DNA of 64,000 nucleotides, taken from positions 62,001-126,000 of the forward strand of contig CAZPBN010000003.1 in NCBI GenBank assembly GCA_964584935.1. The letters are read 5' to 3'. The notes under the pieces were generated by a model. It was not told the DNA's origin and did no database searches. It saw nothing but the letters and a program-made list of their open reading frames with translations. Within the stretch, counting starts at the first letter, position 1, and the number at the start of each line of letters is the position of its first letter. Both the position numbers and the translations under genes were made by a program. Shown here piece by piece: positions 8,677 to 18,230 of this stretch. The stretch is from CAZPBN01 sp964584935. Its GTDB lineage: Bacteria > Acidobacteriota > Aminicenantia > Aminicenantales > Aminicenantaceae.

Positions 8677-10403
8677 AAAATACGATTTTTCTGAAAATCT
8701 TCAGCGGATTTCTTTTATTCACCCTCCTCCTTACAGGAATAACCGCATTTATCTATTATAACAATGTTAAATCTTTTCACATAAACACCCTGGTTAGAGA
8801 TCTTGTGAAGCTATCTGAAGCGTCGAAACCAAACATCCTTCCTATGCTTGAACAGGGATTATTCTCTGAACTTGATTCTTACGTTAAAGATTTGGGTTCA
8901 AAAATCGAAACCAGGATCACAATAATTAACCAAAAGGGAACTGTTCTCGCAGATTCGGATGAAAATCCAGAGACTATGGAGGATCATAAGTTTCGTCCAG
9001 AAGTTATCCGAGCCTTTGAGGGATTTATCGGACAATCTATCCGTTTCAGTAAAACAGTCAGAGAAAATATGCTTTATGTTGGCGTTCCCATTCTAAAAAA
9101 TGGTCAGGTAACCCATGTCCTTCGTTTGAGTCTGTACATTTATGATATAAAGCGCTTACTGGGGAACCTCAAATCCAATCTCTTTCGTTTTTTCGCTGTT
9201 ATATTTTTACTTTCTCTGATTGTAGCCCTTTTTTACACGCGGAACCTAACCCGTCCCATAAGGAAACTCAGCCATGCTTCCCGACAGATTGCCTCTGGAA
9301 ATTTTAAAGTAAATGTATTCGTGAAGAACAAGGACGAACTGCGTAAATTAGCGGACAGTTTCAATTTTATGTCAGAAAGAATCTGCGATCTTTTTGAAGA
9401 ATTGACTTCTCAGAAAGAAAAACTCAACAGCACAATGGATTCAATAGAAGAAGGATTGGTTATAATCAATATTTCGAATAACAGAATTCTTCGGGGAAAT
9501 CTTAGTTTTGCTCATATTGTCGATCAAAAGGATATTGCAGGGAAGTATTACTGGGAAGTTTTAAGAGAATCTGATTTTGGAGAGCTCATACATCAAGTAC
9601 AGAAAGACAACAGCTCCCATTCAAAAGAAATCATTCTGGACGGACGTATCTATGCTTGTACTGTGAATCGACTGGAAGAAAGTTCAGAAATTGTTGCCAC
9701 CTTTCATGATATCACTGAAATCAAGAATCTGGAGAAAATAAAAAAGGAATTTGTGCTTAATGTTTCTCATGAATTACGGACTCCCTTGACATCAATCAAA
9801 GGATATCTGGAGACCTTTTATTACGAGGCTAATAAAAAACAACGAAAATATCTAGACATTGCCAGACGAAACACAGAAAGGTTGATCAAGATCGTTGAAG
9901 ACCTTCTGGTTCTTTCAGAACTCGAAACAGAAGAGATAAAAATCGAACTGAAAAAAATAGATATCAGGGAATTGTTAGTTATGACTTCAAAAATTTTCGA
10001 ACAGCGTGCCAAAGAAAAAAATCTCGAACTGCACCTAAATCTACCCAAGAAACTTCCTCCTGTTACAGGAGACCGATTCAGGCTAGAACAAATGCTCATC
10101 AACCTCATGGACAATGCAGTCAAATATACCGAGGAAGGGGAAATTACTCTCTCCGCATTTAAGGATAACGTCAACCTTTGTATTGAAGTCAGTGATACAG
10201 GTATTGGCATCCCTTCCAGAGAAAAATCCCGTGTGTTTGAACGATTCTACGTTGGGAATAAATCCAGATCACGCCGCAGCGGCGGGACAGGACTGGGCCT
10301 TTCTATTGTTAAACACATCATTCAAATACATAAGGGAAAAATTGAGCTGGAAAGCACTCACGGAGTTGGCACAACTTTCCGGATATTTCTTCCCGCTCAT
10401 TGA
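8673..10403 (+). CDS. PhoR-like sensor histidine kinase
   Basis: 576 residues. Transmembrane helices at about 7-29 and 170-188 flank an extracytoplasmic sensor region. HAMP (about 190-242) and PAS-like (about 255-350) regions follow. The HisKA domain has the phosphorylated histidine H366 (NVSHELRTPLTSIKGYLE). The ATPase domain shows the N box (INLMDNAVKYTEEG), DTGIGIP and GGTGLGLSIVKHI. It phosphorylates the upstream response regulator. Layout matches PhoR, but the sensed signal is unknown. Confidence 0.96.
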   Translation: MKNTIFLKIFSGFLLFTLLLTGITAFIYYNNVKSFHINTLVRDLVKLSEASKPNILPMLEQGLFSELDSYVKDLGSKIETRITIINQKGTVLADSDENPETMEDHKFRPEVIRAFEGFIGQSIRFSKTVRENMLYVGVPILKNGQVTHVLRLSLYIYDIKRLLGNLKSNLFRFFAVIFLLSLIVALFYTRNLTRPIRKLSHASRQIASGNFKVNVFVKNKDELRKLADSFNFMSERICDLFEELTSQKEKLNSTMDSIEEGLVIINISNNRILRGNLSFAHIVDQKDIAGKYYWEVLRESDFGELIHQVQKDNSSHSKEIILDGRIYACTVNRLEESSEIVATFHDITEIKNLEKIKKEFVLNVSHELRTPLTSIKGYLETFYYEANKKQRKYLDIARRNTERLIKIVEDLLVLSELETEEIKIELKKIDIRELLVMTSKIFEQRAKEKNLELHLNLPKKLPPVTGDRFRLEQMLINLMDNAVKYTEEGEITLSAFKDNVNLCIEVSDTGIGIPSREKSRVFERFYVGNKSRSRRSGGTGLGLSIVKHIIQIHKGKIELESTHGVGTTFRIFLPAH

Positions 10404-10722
10404 TATTTCCCCAAACAATCGGATCCTGGTGAATTTTCAGAAGATTCAGCCAGTGAATAAAGTTGTCCTTCCCTTTGCACAACTTTTTTATGTTCCTATA
10501 AACATTTTTTTATAAAAAATTCAAATTGACTCCGCTCAATGAATCCATTTCTGAATAATATTTCTTGGCAAGAACCTTATCTTCCTTTAATTTTCGATGA
10601 AAACCAGGAACAATACTCCTCAATGAAATATATTTCTTTTTGAATTCTTAACGTCTGGACACAAAAAATATATATGGAAAAAAAACAATTGAGTCAAGCA
10701 AAGACTTAATCCCTTTAGAAAA
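10404..10722. other. Non-coding stretch after the two-component genes
   Basis: About 320 AT-rich bases with no ORF that resembles a known protein. I see no clear terminator and no RNA gene. The only recognisable signal is the promoter at its right end. Confidence 0.5.
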
Positions 10723-10752
10723 CTTGACCCCTTTATAAAAAAAAAATATAAT
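10723..10752 (+). promoter_or_regulatory. Promoter of the plus-strand polysaccharide operon
   Basis: TTGACC (10723-10728), 18 bases, then a perfect TATAAT (10747-10752). The ATG of the first glycosyltransferase is at 10766, so the leader would be only about 7 bases. No Shine-Dalgarno sequence is visible. Confidence 0.7.
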
Positions 10753-10765
10753 CGAAGCAAAAAAT

Positions 10766-11983
10766 ATGAATATTCTTTTCATCTCGGATGTGTCGATTAA
10801 AGAAGTAATTGGCGGGGCTGAAAGAGTCCTTTACGAACAAACTACAAGACTCGCTGAAAGAGCAAACCATGTTTGCATCATCACTCGAAAACTTCCTTTT
10901 CATATGAAAGATCAAGAACAGATAAAAAATGTTAAAGAATTCAGATATCAGGTCAATCGAAAAAACAACTTTTCATTCCTTTTGTCTTCTCTTATCAATT
11001 CAATAAAATTATTCTCTAGATTAAATAAGGAATATAACTTTGACATAATCAATTTTCATCAACCTTTTTCTGCATTGGGAATAAACCTGACCAAAAAAAG
11101 CAGACTCAGTAAAAAAATATACACCTGTTTATCTTTATCTTTTAAAGAATTTGAGGTTCGCAATCCAGCCCCTAATAAAATAATCCCCAGAATAACTCAT
11201 AAGATAAATTCCTATCTCCGAAGAATCATGGAAAAATTCAGTATTTCAAAAAGTGATCTGATAATAGTTTTGAGCGAGTTCACAAAACATTCACTCATTG
11301 AAAAATATGGAATAAAACCAGAAAAAATTCATAAAATTCCTGGAGGAGTGGACCTGGATACATTCAAATATGTTGATGATAAAAAAAATGTCCGCCAACG
11401 TTTAGGTGTTCCCTCCGAAATATTTTTGACTTTTACAGTCAGAAACTTGGTTCCAAGAATGGGCCTTGAAAATTTGATATGTGCTATGAAAAAAATAAAA
11501 AGTTCTTACCAAGATATTCATCTTATAATAGGAGGGGAAGGCCCCCTAAAACAAAAGCTGATTAATTTAATCAAATCATTAAATCTGGAAAAAAATATAG
11601 AACTCACAGGATTCATTCCCCATAAAAAGTTACCTCTTTTCTATCAGGCATCTGATTTTTTTATATTGCCCACAAAATGCATGGAGGGATTTGGACTGGT
11701 GACAATAGAAGCCATGGCTTGCGGAACACCTGTTCTGGGAACTCCTGTTGGTGGAACAAAAGAAATTTTAAATGGATTTGATTCCAGTTTCTTGTTTGAA
11801 GATATAAGTCCTCAATCAATAATAGAATTGATCCTACAAAAATATAAGTATTATAAAAAAAATCCCGATATGTATAAAAAGCTGTCCCAACGCAGCAGAA
11901 AATATGTTGAAAACAATTATTCCTGGGAAAAAAATGCTTTCAAAACAGAAGTTCTATTCAATAAATTAATAAATCAGAAATAA
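10766..11983 (+). CDS. GT4-family glycosyltransferase
   Basis: 405 residues, GT-B fold. The N-terminal domain begins with MNILFISDVSIKEVIGGAERV (donor-side glycine loop GGAE). The C-terminal nucleotide-sugar domain has the family motif around GFIPHKKLPLFYQASDFFILPTKCMEGFGLVTIEAMACGTPV, with the EGFGLV..EAMA element that contacts the donor. Likely transfers a sugar to a lipid-linked glycan at the inner membrane face. First gene of a three-gene plus-strand set with 3-4 base gaps. Sugar and linkage are unknown. Confidence 0.92.
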   Translation: MNILFISDVSIKEVIGGAERVLYEQTTRLAERANHVCIITRKLPFHMKDQEQIKNVKEFRYQVNRKNNFSFLLSSLINSIKLFSRLNKEYNFDIINFHQPFSALGINLTKKSRLSKKIYTCLSLSFKEFEVRNPAPNKIIPRITHKINSYLRRIMEKFSISKSDLIIVLSEFTKHSLIEKYGIKPEKIHKIPGGVDLDTFKYVDDKKNVRQRLGVPSEIFLTFTVRNLVPRMGLENLICAMKKIKSSYQDIHLIIGGEGPLKQKLINLIKSLNLEKNIELTGFIPHKKLPLFYQASDFFILPTKCMEGFGLVTIEAMACGTPVLGTPVGGTKEILNGFDSSFLFEDISPQSIIELILQKYKYYKKNPDMYKKLSQRSRKYVENNYSWEKNAFKTEVLFNKLINQK

Positions 11984-11986
11984 ACC

Positions 11987-13927
11987 ATGTGTGGATTTTG
12001 TGGAATCATCGATACTGAAGGAAAAGAAATCAAAAGAAAATCAATCGATAGAATGAATTCACTCCTTTCCCACAGAGGTCCCGATGATGAAGGAATCTAT
12101 ATTGAAAATAAGCCTCATAGAAGTTCAACCCCTGTAATCTCTATAGGACTGGGTCATAAGAGACTAAGTATAATTGACCTTTCAAAAGCTGGAAGACAGC
12201 CTATGTCAAACGAAGATAAATCCCTCTGGATGGTGTTTAACGGCGAAGTTTATAACTATATCAAACTGAAAAAAGAAATGGAAAATTATGGGCATCATTT
12301 TAAATCCCAAACAGATTGTGAGGTGGTTATTCATCTATACGAACAGGAAGGAATAGAATCCGTAAATCAGTTGAATGGAATGTTTGCATTCGCTTTATGG
12401 GACAGCAAAGCACAAATCCTATATTTATGCAGGGACAGATTGGGAATTAAACCTTTATATTATTACCGGAATGCAAATTCACTGATATTTGCTTCTGAAA
12501 TTAAAAGTATTTTATGCGATCCTCAGGTTCCAAAGGAGATAGACTGGAATGCATTGAATCTTTATTTAACTTTTAACTATATTCCTGCTCCTTATACCAT
12601 TTTCGAAAATATAAAAAAATTAGAACCTGGTTGTTTCATTAAATTTGGGAAAAGCATATTTCAAAAAAAGCAATATTGGGATGTTAGAAACGACAAAAGA
12701 CCTTATGAAAACAATGCAGAAAACCTAGATGTTTATAAAAAAAACTTATATGGGCTTTTAAAAGATTCTGTAAAAAAACGGCTTATCACAGATGTCCCAC
12801 TAGGAGCATTCCTAAGCGGAGGAATAGATTCAAGTATAATCGTTGGCTTGATGTCCCAAATCTCCAGTCAGCCTGTTAAAACATATTCCATAGGATATAA
12901 AGATATGCCTTTGTTCGATGAAACCAATTATGCCCAGGAAGTTGCTAAATTAAATAATACAGAACATCATGAAATAATGCTAACCAGCAAGGATGTTTTA
13001 AATGTCATCCCTGAAATTCTAAATTATTTTGACGAACCGTTTGCAGATTCTTCAGCTATTCCAACTTGTATTGTTTCCCGGGAATCAAGCAAATATGTAA
13101 AGGTAGCACTGTCAGGAGACGGAGGAGACGAATTGTTTGCCGGTTACAGGATGTATTCCGGAGAATACTGGTATTCGTTTTACAGGTTGATTCCTTCACT
13201 AATAAGAAACAAACTTATTAAACCTTTATTTCAATGGCTCCCTGCTTCCAGAGATATATATTTTCTGGAACATATAAGGAGAATGAAGAAATTTATTTCA
13301 GGAACACAAGATACTTTAGAAAACCGTTTTTTTTCATGGAACGAAATATTCAGTGAAAGCCTCCGGAGAAAACTCATTAAAGAAAAACCAAACGATTCCA
13401 CAATAAATTTCAGCCTGGGAAAAGATATGATAGAAAAAAAAATGGACTGTTTTTACAGCGATAAGATAAACAGGATGCTATATACGGATTTAAGACTATC
13501 TCTACCAAGTGATATGCTTGCCAAGGTTGACATGATGAGCATGAAAAATTCTTTAGAAGTCAGAGTTCCTTTTCTTGATCACAGGGTCGTGGAGTATGTG
13601 TTTCAAATGCCTGGCAGCCTGAAACTCAGAGCCAAAAAAGGAAAATACATTCTTCTTGAAACGTTTAAACCCCTATTGCCTCCCAGCCTATTGAAAAAAC
13701 CAAAATGGGGATTTGAAATTCCTATAAGCAGATGGCTAAAATCGGATCTAAATTTTCTAATAGATGAATATCTTTCAAAAAATTTAATAAAAAAACAAAA
13801 ATTATTTGATTTCAGAGTAATCGATGGATTGGTTAAAAATCTCAGTTCAAACCGCTTTGATACTTCCTGGCATCTGTGGAATTTAATTATTTTCCAAGCC
13901 TGGTATTCAAAATATTTTCAACCTTAA
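11987..13927 (+). CDS. asnB: Asparagine synthase (glutamine-hydrolysing)
   Basis: 646 residues. The class II glutaminase domain starts at the processed Met-Cys (MCGFCGIID), with C2 as nucleophile and SHRGPDDEG and FNGEVYNY conserved. The synthetase domain has the pyrophosphate loop FLSGGIDSSI and SGDGGDELFAGYRMY. It converts aspartate or a similar carboxyl substrate to the amide using glutamine. Such genes inside glycan clusters often amidate sugar acids. It starts 3 bases after the glycosyltransferase and is followed after 4 bases by another. Confidence 0.95.
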   Translation: MCGFCGIIDTEGKEIKRKSIDRMNSLLSHRGPDDEGIYIENKPHRSSTPVISIGLGHKRLSIIDLSKAGRQPMSNEDKSLWMVFNGEVYNYIKLKKEMENYGHHFKSQTDCEVVIHLYEQEGIESVNQLNGMFAFALWDSKAQILYLCRDRLGIKPLYYYRNANSLIFASEIKSILCDPQVPKEIDWNALNLYLTFNYIPAPYTIFENIKKLEPGCFIKFGKSIFQKKQYWDVRNDKRPYENNAENLDVYKKNLYGLLKDSVKKRLITDVPLGAFLSGGIDSSIIVGLMSQISSQPVKTYSIGYKDMPLFDETNYAQEVAKLNNTEHHEIMLTSKDVLNVIPEILNYFDEPFADSSAIPTCIVSRESSKYVKVALSGDGGDELFAGYRMYSGEYWYSFYRLIPSLIRNKLIKPLFQWLPASRDIYFLEHIRRMKKFISGTQDTLENRFFSWNEIFSESLRRKLIKEKPNDSTINFSLGKDMIEKKMDCFYSDKINRMLYTDLRLSLPSDMLAKVDMMSMKNSLEVRVPFLDHRVVEYVFQMPGSLKLRAKKGKYILLETFKPLLPPSLLKKPKWGFEIPISRWLKSDLNFLIDEYLSKNLIKKQKLFDFRVIDGLVKNLSSNRFDTSWHLWNLIIFQAWYSKYFQP

Positions 13928-13931
13928 TCAA

Positions 13932-15134
13932 TTGAATAAAATTAGAGTCCTTCATATCATAACCAGATTTGATAAAGGCGGTTCAGCTTACAATACATTC
14001 CTCACCTTGCGGGATCTAACAAAATCAGATTTCAAGCTCTCCCTGGTAGCCGGATTGTCTTTTGAATCTGAAATGAATCAAGAAGAACTCAAGTCAAGGA
14101 ATGAAAACATCAGAAAGCTCAGGGCATACGGTGTTGAATACATTGTATGTCCTTTCTTAACAAGAAAAATAAATATTATCAAAGATTTCAAAGCATTTGT
14201 TTCACTCAGAAAGACAATAAAAAAAAATAAACCTTCAATCGTTCATACCCATTCTTCCAAAGCAGGATTCCTGGGAAGAATAGCAGCAAAAATTGAGAAA
14301 GTTCCTCATATAATCCATACTCCCCACGGACATGTATTCTCTGGATATTTTGGCTGCTTCAAAACAAAGCTATTCATGGTTCTAGAAAGATTAGCAGCAA
14401 AAATAACCGATACACTCATCGCCCTGGCAAAACAAGAAAAAAACGACTATATCCACTATAGAATAGCAAAGGAAAATAAGTTGAGAGTTATTCCCAGTGG
14501 AATTGAAATGGAAAATTTTAAAGAACCAACTCTTCGAGAAAAAGTAAAAGCCCGGAAAAAACTTGGTATCCCGGAAAAAGCGGTGGTTGTTGGAACAGCA
14601 GGAAGGCTTGTTCCTGTAAAGGGGCCTGAATACCTGGTCAAAGCAGCAAAACATGTCCTGTCTTCGTATCCTGATACAGTATTCATTTTTGCAGGAGACG
14701 GCTACTTATGGAAAAATTTAGAAAAAAAAGCTATTGAATTGAAAATATTAAAAAATATTTATTTTTTAGGGTGGAGGGAAGATATTTGCAGAATTATGTC
14801 CATATATGATATTTTTGTTCTTCCTTCCCTTAATGAAGGAATGGGAAGAGTTTTAATCGAAGCGATGGCGCTGGGAAAGCCAATTGTGGCAAGCAACGTG
14901 GGAAGCATCCCTGACCTGATCGATCATGGAAAAAACGGGTATTTGGTTTCTGCAAAAAATCCATTCCAACTGGCTGATTCAATAAAAAAACTTATCAAAA
15001 ATAATAAAATGAGAAATAAAATGGGCAGAGAAGGAAAGAAAAAAGCTGAGTCTTTCACAGCCGAAACAATGGTCAAAAAAATAAAAGCTCTCTACAAAGA
15101 ACTATTGGAGTCTCAAGGTGAACACACTTCTTGA
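13932..15134 (+). CDS. GT4-family glycosyltransferase (TTG start)
   Basis: 400 residues beginning at TTG (MNKIRVLHIITRFDKGGSA). The N-terminal domain contains IVHTHSSKAGFLGRIAAKI and HIIHTPHGHVFSGYF, a pattern common in lipid-linked oligosaccharide glycosyltransferases. The C-terminal donor domain has FVLPSLNEGMGRVLIEAMALGKPIV. It likely adds one sugar to the glycan made by this cluster. Its last codons overlap a small membrane-protein gene. Confidence 0.92.
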   Translation: MNKIRVLHIITRFDKGGSAYNTFLTLRDLTKSDFKLSLVAGLSFESEMNQEELKSRNENIRKLRAYGVEYIVCPFLTRKINIIKDFKAFVSLRKTIKKNKPSIVHTHSSKAGFLGRIAAKIEKVPHIIHTPHGHVFSGYFGCFKTKLFMVLERLAAKITDTLIALAKQEKNDYIHYRIAKENKLRVIPSGIEMENFKEPTLREKVKARKKLGIPEKAVVVGTAGRLVPVKGPEYLVKAAKHVLSSYPDTVFIFAGDGYLWKNLEKKAIELKILKNIYFLGWREDICRIMSIYDIFVLPSLNEGMGRVLIEAMALGKPIVASNVGSIPDLIDHGKNGYLVSAKNPFQLADSIKKLIKNNKMRNKMGREGKKKAESFTAETMVKKIKALYKELLESQGEHTS

Positions 15135-15297
15135 AAAAATATTTTATATCATTTTTTTAATACTACCATTTTCTATAATTATTACCTATTTCACTATTCG
15201 TCTTTTCAAAATAAACAAAACAGCTACCAATTTCTTGATATTATTTCTTTTATTATTTATAAGTATGACCTTCTTTTTATTTATGTTCACATCATAA
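15118..15297 (+). CDS. Small two-helix membrane protein
   Basis: 59 codons from GTG to TAA. GGAG lies 7 bases before the GTG, inside the end of the glycosyltransferase gene, which it overlaps by 17 bases. The product starts MNTLLEKIFYIIFLILPF and is almost wholly hydrophobic, with two helices at about 7-26 and 37-57 separated by a basic turn (RLFKINKT). No family was recognised. Its position suggests an accessory role in the polysaccharide operon. Confidence 0.6.
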   Translation: MNTLLEKIFYIIFLILPFSIIITYFTIRLFKINKTATNFLILFLLLFISMTFFLFMFTS

Positions 15298-15469
15298 AAA
15301 ATTCAATGTTGGATTATTTTTCAATCAATTAATGGAACAATTGAAAATTAGCCCCCTCTCCACCCGCAAATATCAAAATGAACACCTCAATAAAATCATA
15401 ACAAAATTGAATTGAAAAATCCCTTTTCTATCTCTTTCTCGGATTGTCAACAAAACATTCCTTGTATAA
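15298..15469. other. Convergent intergenic region with weak hairpin
   Basis: Here the plus-strand and minus-strand polysaccharide operons meet. TTTTCAAT (15318-15325) and ATTGAAAA (15340-15347) can pair, an 8-base-pair stem with a 14-base loop. No T-run follows on either strand, so a terminator role is uncertain. Confidence 0.35.
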
Positions 15470-16549
15470 TCAATTTGAGTTGTCTTTTAGCTTTTTTCCT
15501 GCAATCATTAAAATGGCAATGATAACAAAAATTATCAGTCCTTGAAAAAGCGAAAGATATATTCTGAGGTCGGTTCCTGCTTTTAGAATGATCCCACTGA
15601 TGCAAATACAGGCCGTAACCAGATAAATTAGCAGAACAGTTTGGGTTTCGCTAAATCCAAGCTTAATCAGCCTGTGGTGGAGATGATCCTTTCCTGTATA
15701 GTCCAGCCACTCTCTAAAATTTTTTATCTTGTTTTCCTTTATTCTGAAAATAGTTATGTAAATCATATCAAAAATAAAAACACTTAAAATTAAAATAGGC
15801 AGGCCCAAGGCAACTTTTGGATTTTTTTCAGCCCACCCTCCCATTACTGCTATTCCCGCCAATGTGAATCCCAAAAAAGTACTTCCTGCATCTCCGAGAA
15901 AGATGGTTGCCGGTTTAAAATTGTATTTAATAAATCCCAAACTGCTTCCTGCCAATGCAATTGTCAGGTAACTCAAATAAGACTGATTGGTTATAAAAGC
16001 CACTACAAAAAAGGAAATCGAACAGATAATGGTTAATCCCGTAGCCAGGCCGTCCATTCCATCAAAAAAATTAACCGCATTTGTAATTCCTATGACCCAG
16101 AAAATAGTTAAAAAAATTTCTCCATGATTCCCCAGCCATGTGTTCGGAAGAAAACTCAATCGTACTCCGCATATAATCAGAGCACTGGAGGCAGCAAATT
16201 GGGCTAATAATTTCCAAACCGCAGGGATTTTCTTTATGTCATCTACCAAACCCACAAGTAATATGATGGTTCCTCCTGTAACCACACCTTTTAATTCAAT
16301 TGAAAAACTAAAATTCAAAAATATAACAGTCACAAATGAGATATATATTGCCAATCCTCCAAGAAGAGGGGTTGGTTTGTTGTGTATCTTCCTTATTTCA
16401 GGAACATCAAAGATTTTGAGTTTCACAGAAATATATCTTATAAATGGTGTGAGTATGAAAGCTATGAGAAAAGAAAAAAGTAAAAGATAAAGCCATCTCA
16501 ACGGTTCTTCCGAAAGAAAAAAATAAATATTATCTAGAATATATCTCAT
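15470..16549 (-). CDS. MraY/WecA-family undecaprenyl-phosphate sugar-1-phosphate transferase
   Basis: 359 residues from the ATG at 16549; an upstream TTG at 16594 would overlap the previous gene by 38 bases and is less likely. About ten transmembrane helices. The family motifs are VDDIKKIPAVWK, NAVNFFDGMDGLATG, FLGDAGSTFLGF and HLHHRLIKLG, with the catalytic aspartates. It starts glycan synthesis by moving a sugar phosphate (often GlcNAc-1-P) onto the lipid carrier. It is the final gene of the minus-strand polysaccharide set. Confidence 0.93.
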   Translation of the reverse strand: MRYILDNIYFFLSEEPLRWLYLLLFSFLIAFILTPFIRYISVKLKIFDVPEIRKIHNKPTPLLGGLAIYISFVTVIFLNFSFSIELKGVVTGGTIILLVGLVDDIKKIPAVWKLLAQFAASSALIICGVRLSFLPNTWLGNHGEIFLTIFWVIGITNAVNFFDGMDGLATGLTIICSISFFVVAFITNQSYLSYLTIALAGSSLGFIKYNFKPATIFLGDAGSTFLGFTLAGIAVMGGWAEKNPKVALGLPILILSVFIFDMIYITIFRIKENKIKNFREWLDYTGKDHLHHRLIKLGFSETQTVLLIYLVTACICISGIILKAGTDLRIYLSLFQGLIIFVIIAILMIAGKKLKDNSN

Positions 16550-16556
16550 GGCTTTT

Positions 16557-17615
16557 TTAAGAACATTTGAAAATCTCTTTAACCGCAGTGACAATTCTTT
16601 CTATTTCATGTTGGGTTAAGGATGGATACAGAGGAATGGATATTGTTTTTTCCCAGGCAGCATCGGTATTTGGGAAACCTGGTATATTCAAATACACATG
16701 AAGCGGCTTATAAACAGGGGGTAAAAATCTGATTTTTCTCACTCTTAGCTTTTTTAAATATTCAGTGGCTTTCCTCTTTGTTTCAATAACAAAACGATAA
16801 TAGATATGGCTCTTGTTATCTCTCCGCAAGGGCAACGAAAAATCACAGTCTTTGAATTCCTTGAAATAATGCCTGGCTATCTCTATTCTTCTATCAATAA
16901 ACTTATCCAACTTTGATAATTGATCCATTCCCAGAGATGCCTGGATATCTGTCATTTTATAATTATAACGCAGTATGTATTTTTTTTTATTATCATAATC
17001 TCTGATGTCTTTAATCTTGGATATAAGAGCTTTTGAGTTGCTTAATACCATCCCTCCTTCGCCGCAGGTTAACACTTTTGTCGCATAAAAAGAAAATGCA
17101 GACATTAAACCAAAGCTTCCTGCTTTCCTTCCTTTATAAACAGCACCTGCCGCCTGGGCACAATCTTCAATCACAGGAATATTTATTTTCATTAGTCGAT
17201 CCACTTCGGCAATGCATCCAAACATATGAGGAACAATAATAGCCTTTGTTTTTTTTGTAATAGCTCTTTTTACTTCATCGATAGAAATGTTATAAGTTAA
17301 GGGATCGATATCAACAATAACCGGAGTGGCTCCTGTGTAGTTCACTGCATTGAGAACTGCTGTGCAAACATAGGAAGGAATAATAACTTCATCCTTCTCT
17401 CCTATTTCCAAAACTCTTAAAGCCATATGCAGAGCAGATGTTCCGGAACTTGAAGCTGCCGCATATTTCACACCAATATACTTTTGAAACATATCTTCAA
17501 ATTTAGCTACTTTTGGCCCCTGTGCAAGTTGTCCTGACTCTATAGTCGAATCCACCCTCTCAAGGGCTGATCTATCTATAAATGGACTGGAATGCGGGAT
17601 AAATTTTTTCCCCAT
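16557..17615 (-). CDS. DegT/DnrJ/EryC1-type sugar aminotransferase
   Basis: 352 residues. PLP-binding lysine K180 lies in SFYATKVLTCGEGG, and the pyridine-ring acid is D151 (VIEDCAQAAG). Other family features include SSGTSALHMAL (57-67) and the C-terminal SIPLYPSLTQHEIERI. It transfers an amino group to a nucleotide-linked keto sugar. The start codon overlaps the last base of the upstream deacetylase stop. With AsnB and the PIG-L deacetylase this suggests an amino-sugar containing surface glycan. Confidence 0.95.
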   Translation of the reverse strand: MGKKFIPHSSPFIDRSALERVDSTIESGQLAQGPKVAKFEDMFQKYIGVKYAAASSSGTSALHMALRVLEIGEKDEVIIPSYVCTAVLNAVNYTGATPVIVDIDPLTYNISIDEVKRAITKKTKAIIVPHMFGCIAEVDRLMKINIPVIEDCAQAAGAVYKGRKAGSFGLMSAFSFYATKVLTCGEGGMVLSNSKALISKIKDIRDYDNKKKYILRYNYKMTDIQASLGMDQLSKLDKFIDRRIEIARHYFKEFKDCDFSLPLRRDNKSHIYYRFVIETKRKATEYLKKLRVRKIRFLPPVYKPLHVYLNIPGFPNTDAAWEKTISIPLYPSLTQHEIERIVTAVKEIFKCS

Positions 17616-18229
17616 TATAGATCACGTAAGAATCTGAATGATTTAAATGCTTCCGCATATTTGACTTTCCCTTGAAATCCCCTAAAATTTGCTGTCGCTT
17701 TGACACTTTCAACCATATCCAGGTTAGTGGGATAGGATTTGCTTACTTGGGAAGCAAAAATCTTGATCAATTTCTGCTTTTCTTCCAAAACATCTTCAAT
17801 ATCCACAAATATATCAGGATCAAAATTGATTGATGTGTAATCTTCATAAAAGAAAACCTTCTTTATATATCTGGTTGCAGCAAAAGTGCAAGAAGCCAAG
17901 GTTCTGTGATCCTGATGGATGTCCTCAATATAATTCACATAGACTTCATCAGGTTTTGTCTTCTCAATGACCTTATCAATACTGGAAATAATTTGTCTGT
18001 TATTCGGCAGCTCAGTATCAGTATATCCCCCCCAAAAAATTTGTTTTACTCCAAGCATTCTTGATGCTTCTTCTTGCTCTCTTTCCCTGATATTTTCATC
18101 ACCTCCGTATTCCCCCTTAGTCAGAATCATATAGAATATATTCACTCCTTTTCTGACCATTTTGAGAAAAGTCCCTCCACAACCGTATTCTATATCATCA
18201 GGATGAGCTCCAAGTGCTAAAACATTCAT
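17615..18229 (-). CDS. PIG-L/LmbE-type N-deacetylase
   Basis: 204 residues from the ATG at 18229, preferred over the ATG at 18241 because GAG precedes it and the family core follows at once (MNVLALGAHPDDIEYGCGG). Metal ligands are the HPDD motif and the later HQDH (YIEDIHQDHRTL). Family members remove acetyl groups from GlcNAc-type sugars. The gene overlaps the end of wbqC and the start of the aminotransferase, so the three are co-transcribed. Confidence 0.93.
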   Translation of the reverse strand: MNVLALGAHPDDIEYGCGGTFLKMVRKGVNIFYMILTKGEYGGDENIREREQEEASRMLGVKQIFWGGYTDTELPNNRQIISSIDKVIEKTKPDEVYVNYIEDIHQDHRTLASCTFAATRYIKKVFFYEDYTSINFDPDIFVDIEDVLEEKQKLIKIFASQVSKSYPTNLDMVESVKATANFRGFQGKVKYAEAFKSFRFLRDL

Positions 18230-18230
18230 C

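Noticed and set aside
11987..13927. AsnB-like protein considered as the missing lasso cyclase
   Set aside because: It has an intact glutaminase domain with C2 and lies between glycosyltransferases 13 kb from the peptide genes, so a glycan role is more likely.
15444..15470. TTGTCA/TATAAT pair on the plus strand
   Set aside because: The 15-base spacer and antisense position after two converging operons make it a weak promoter candidate only.
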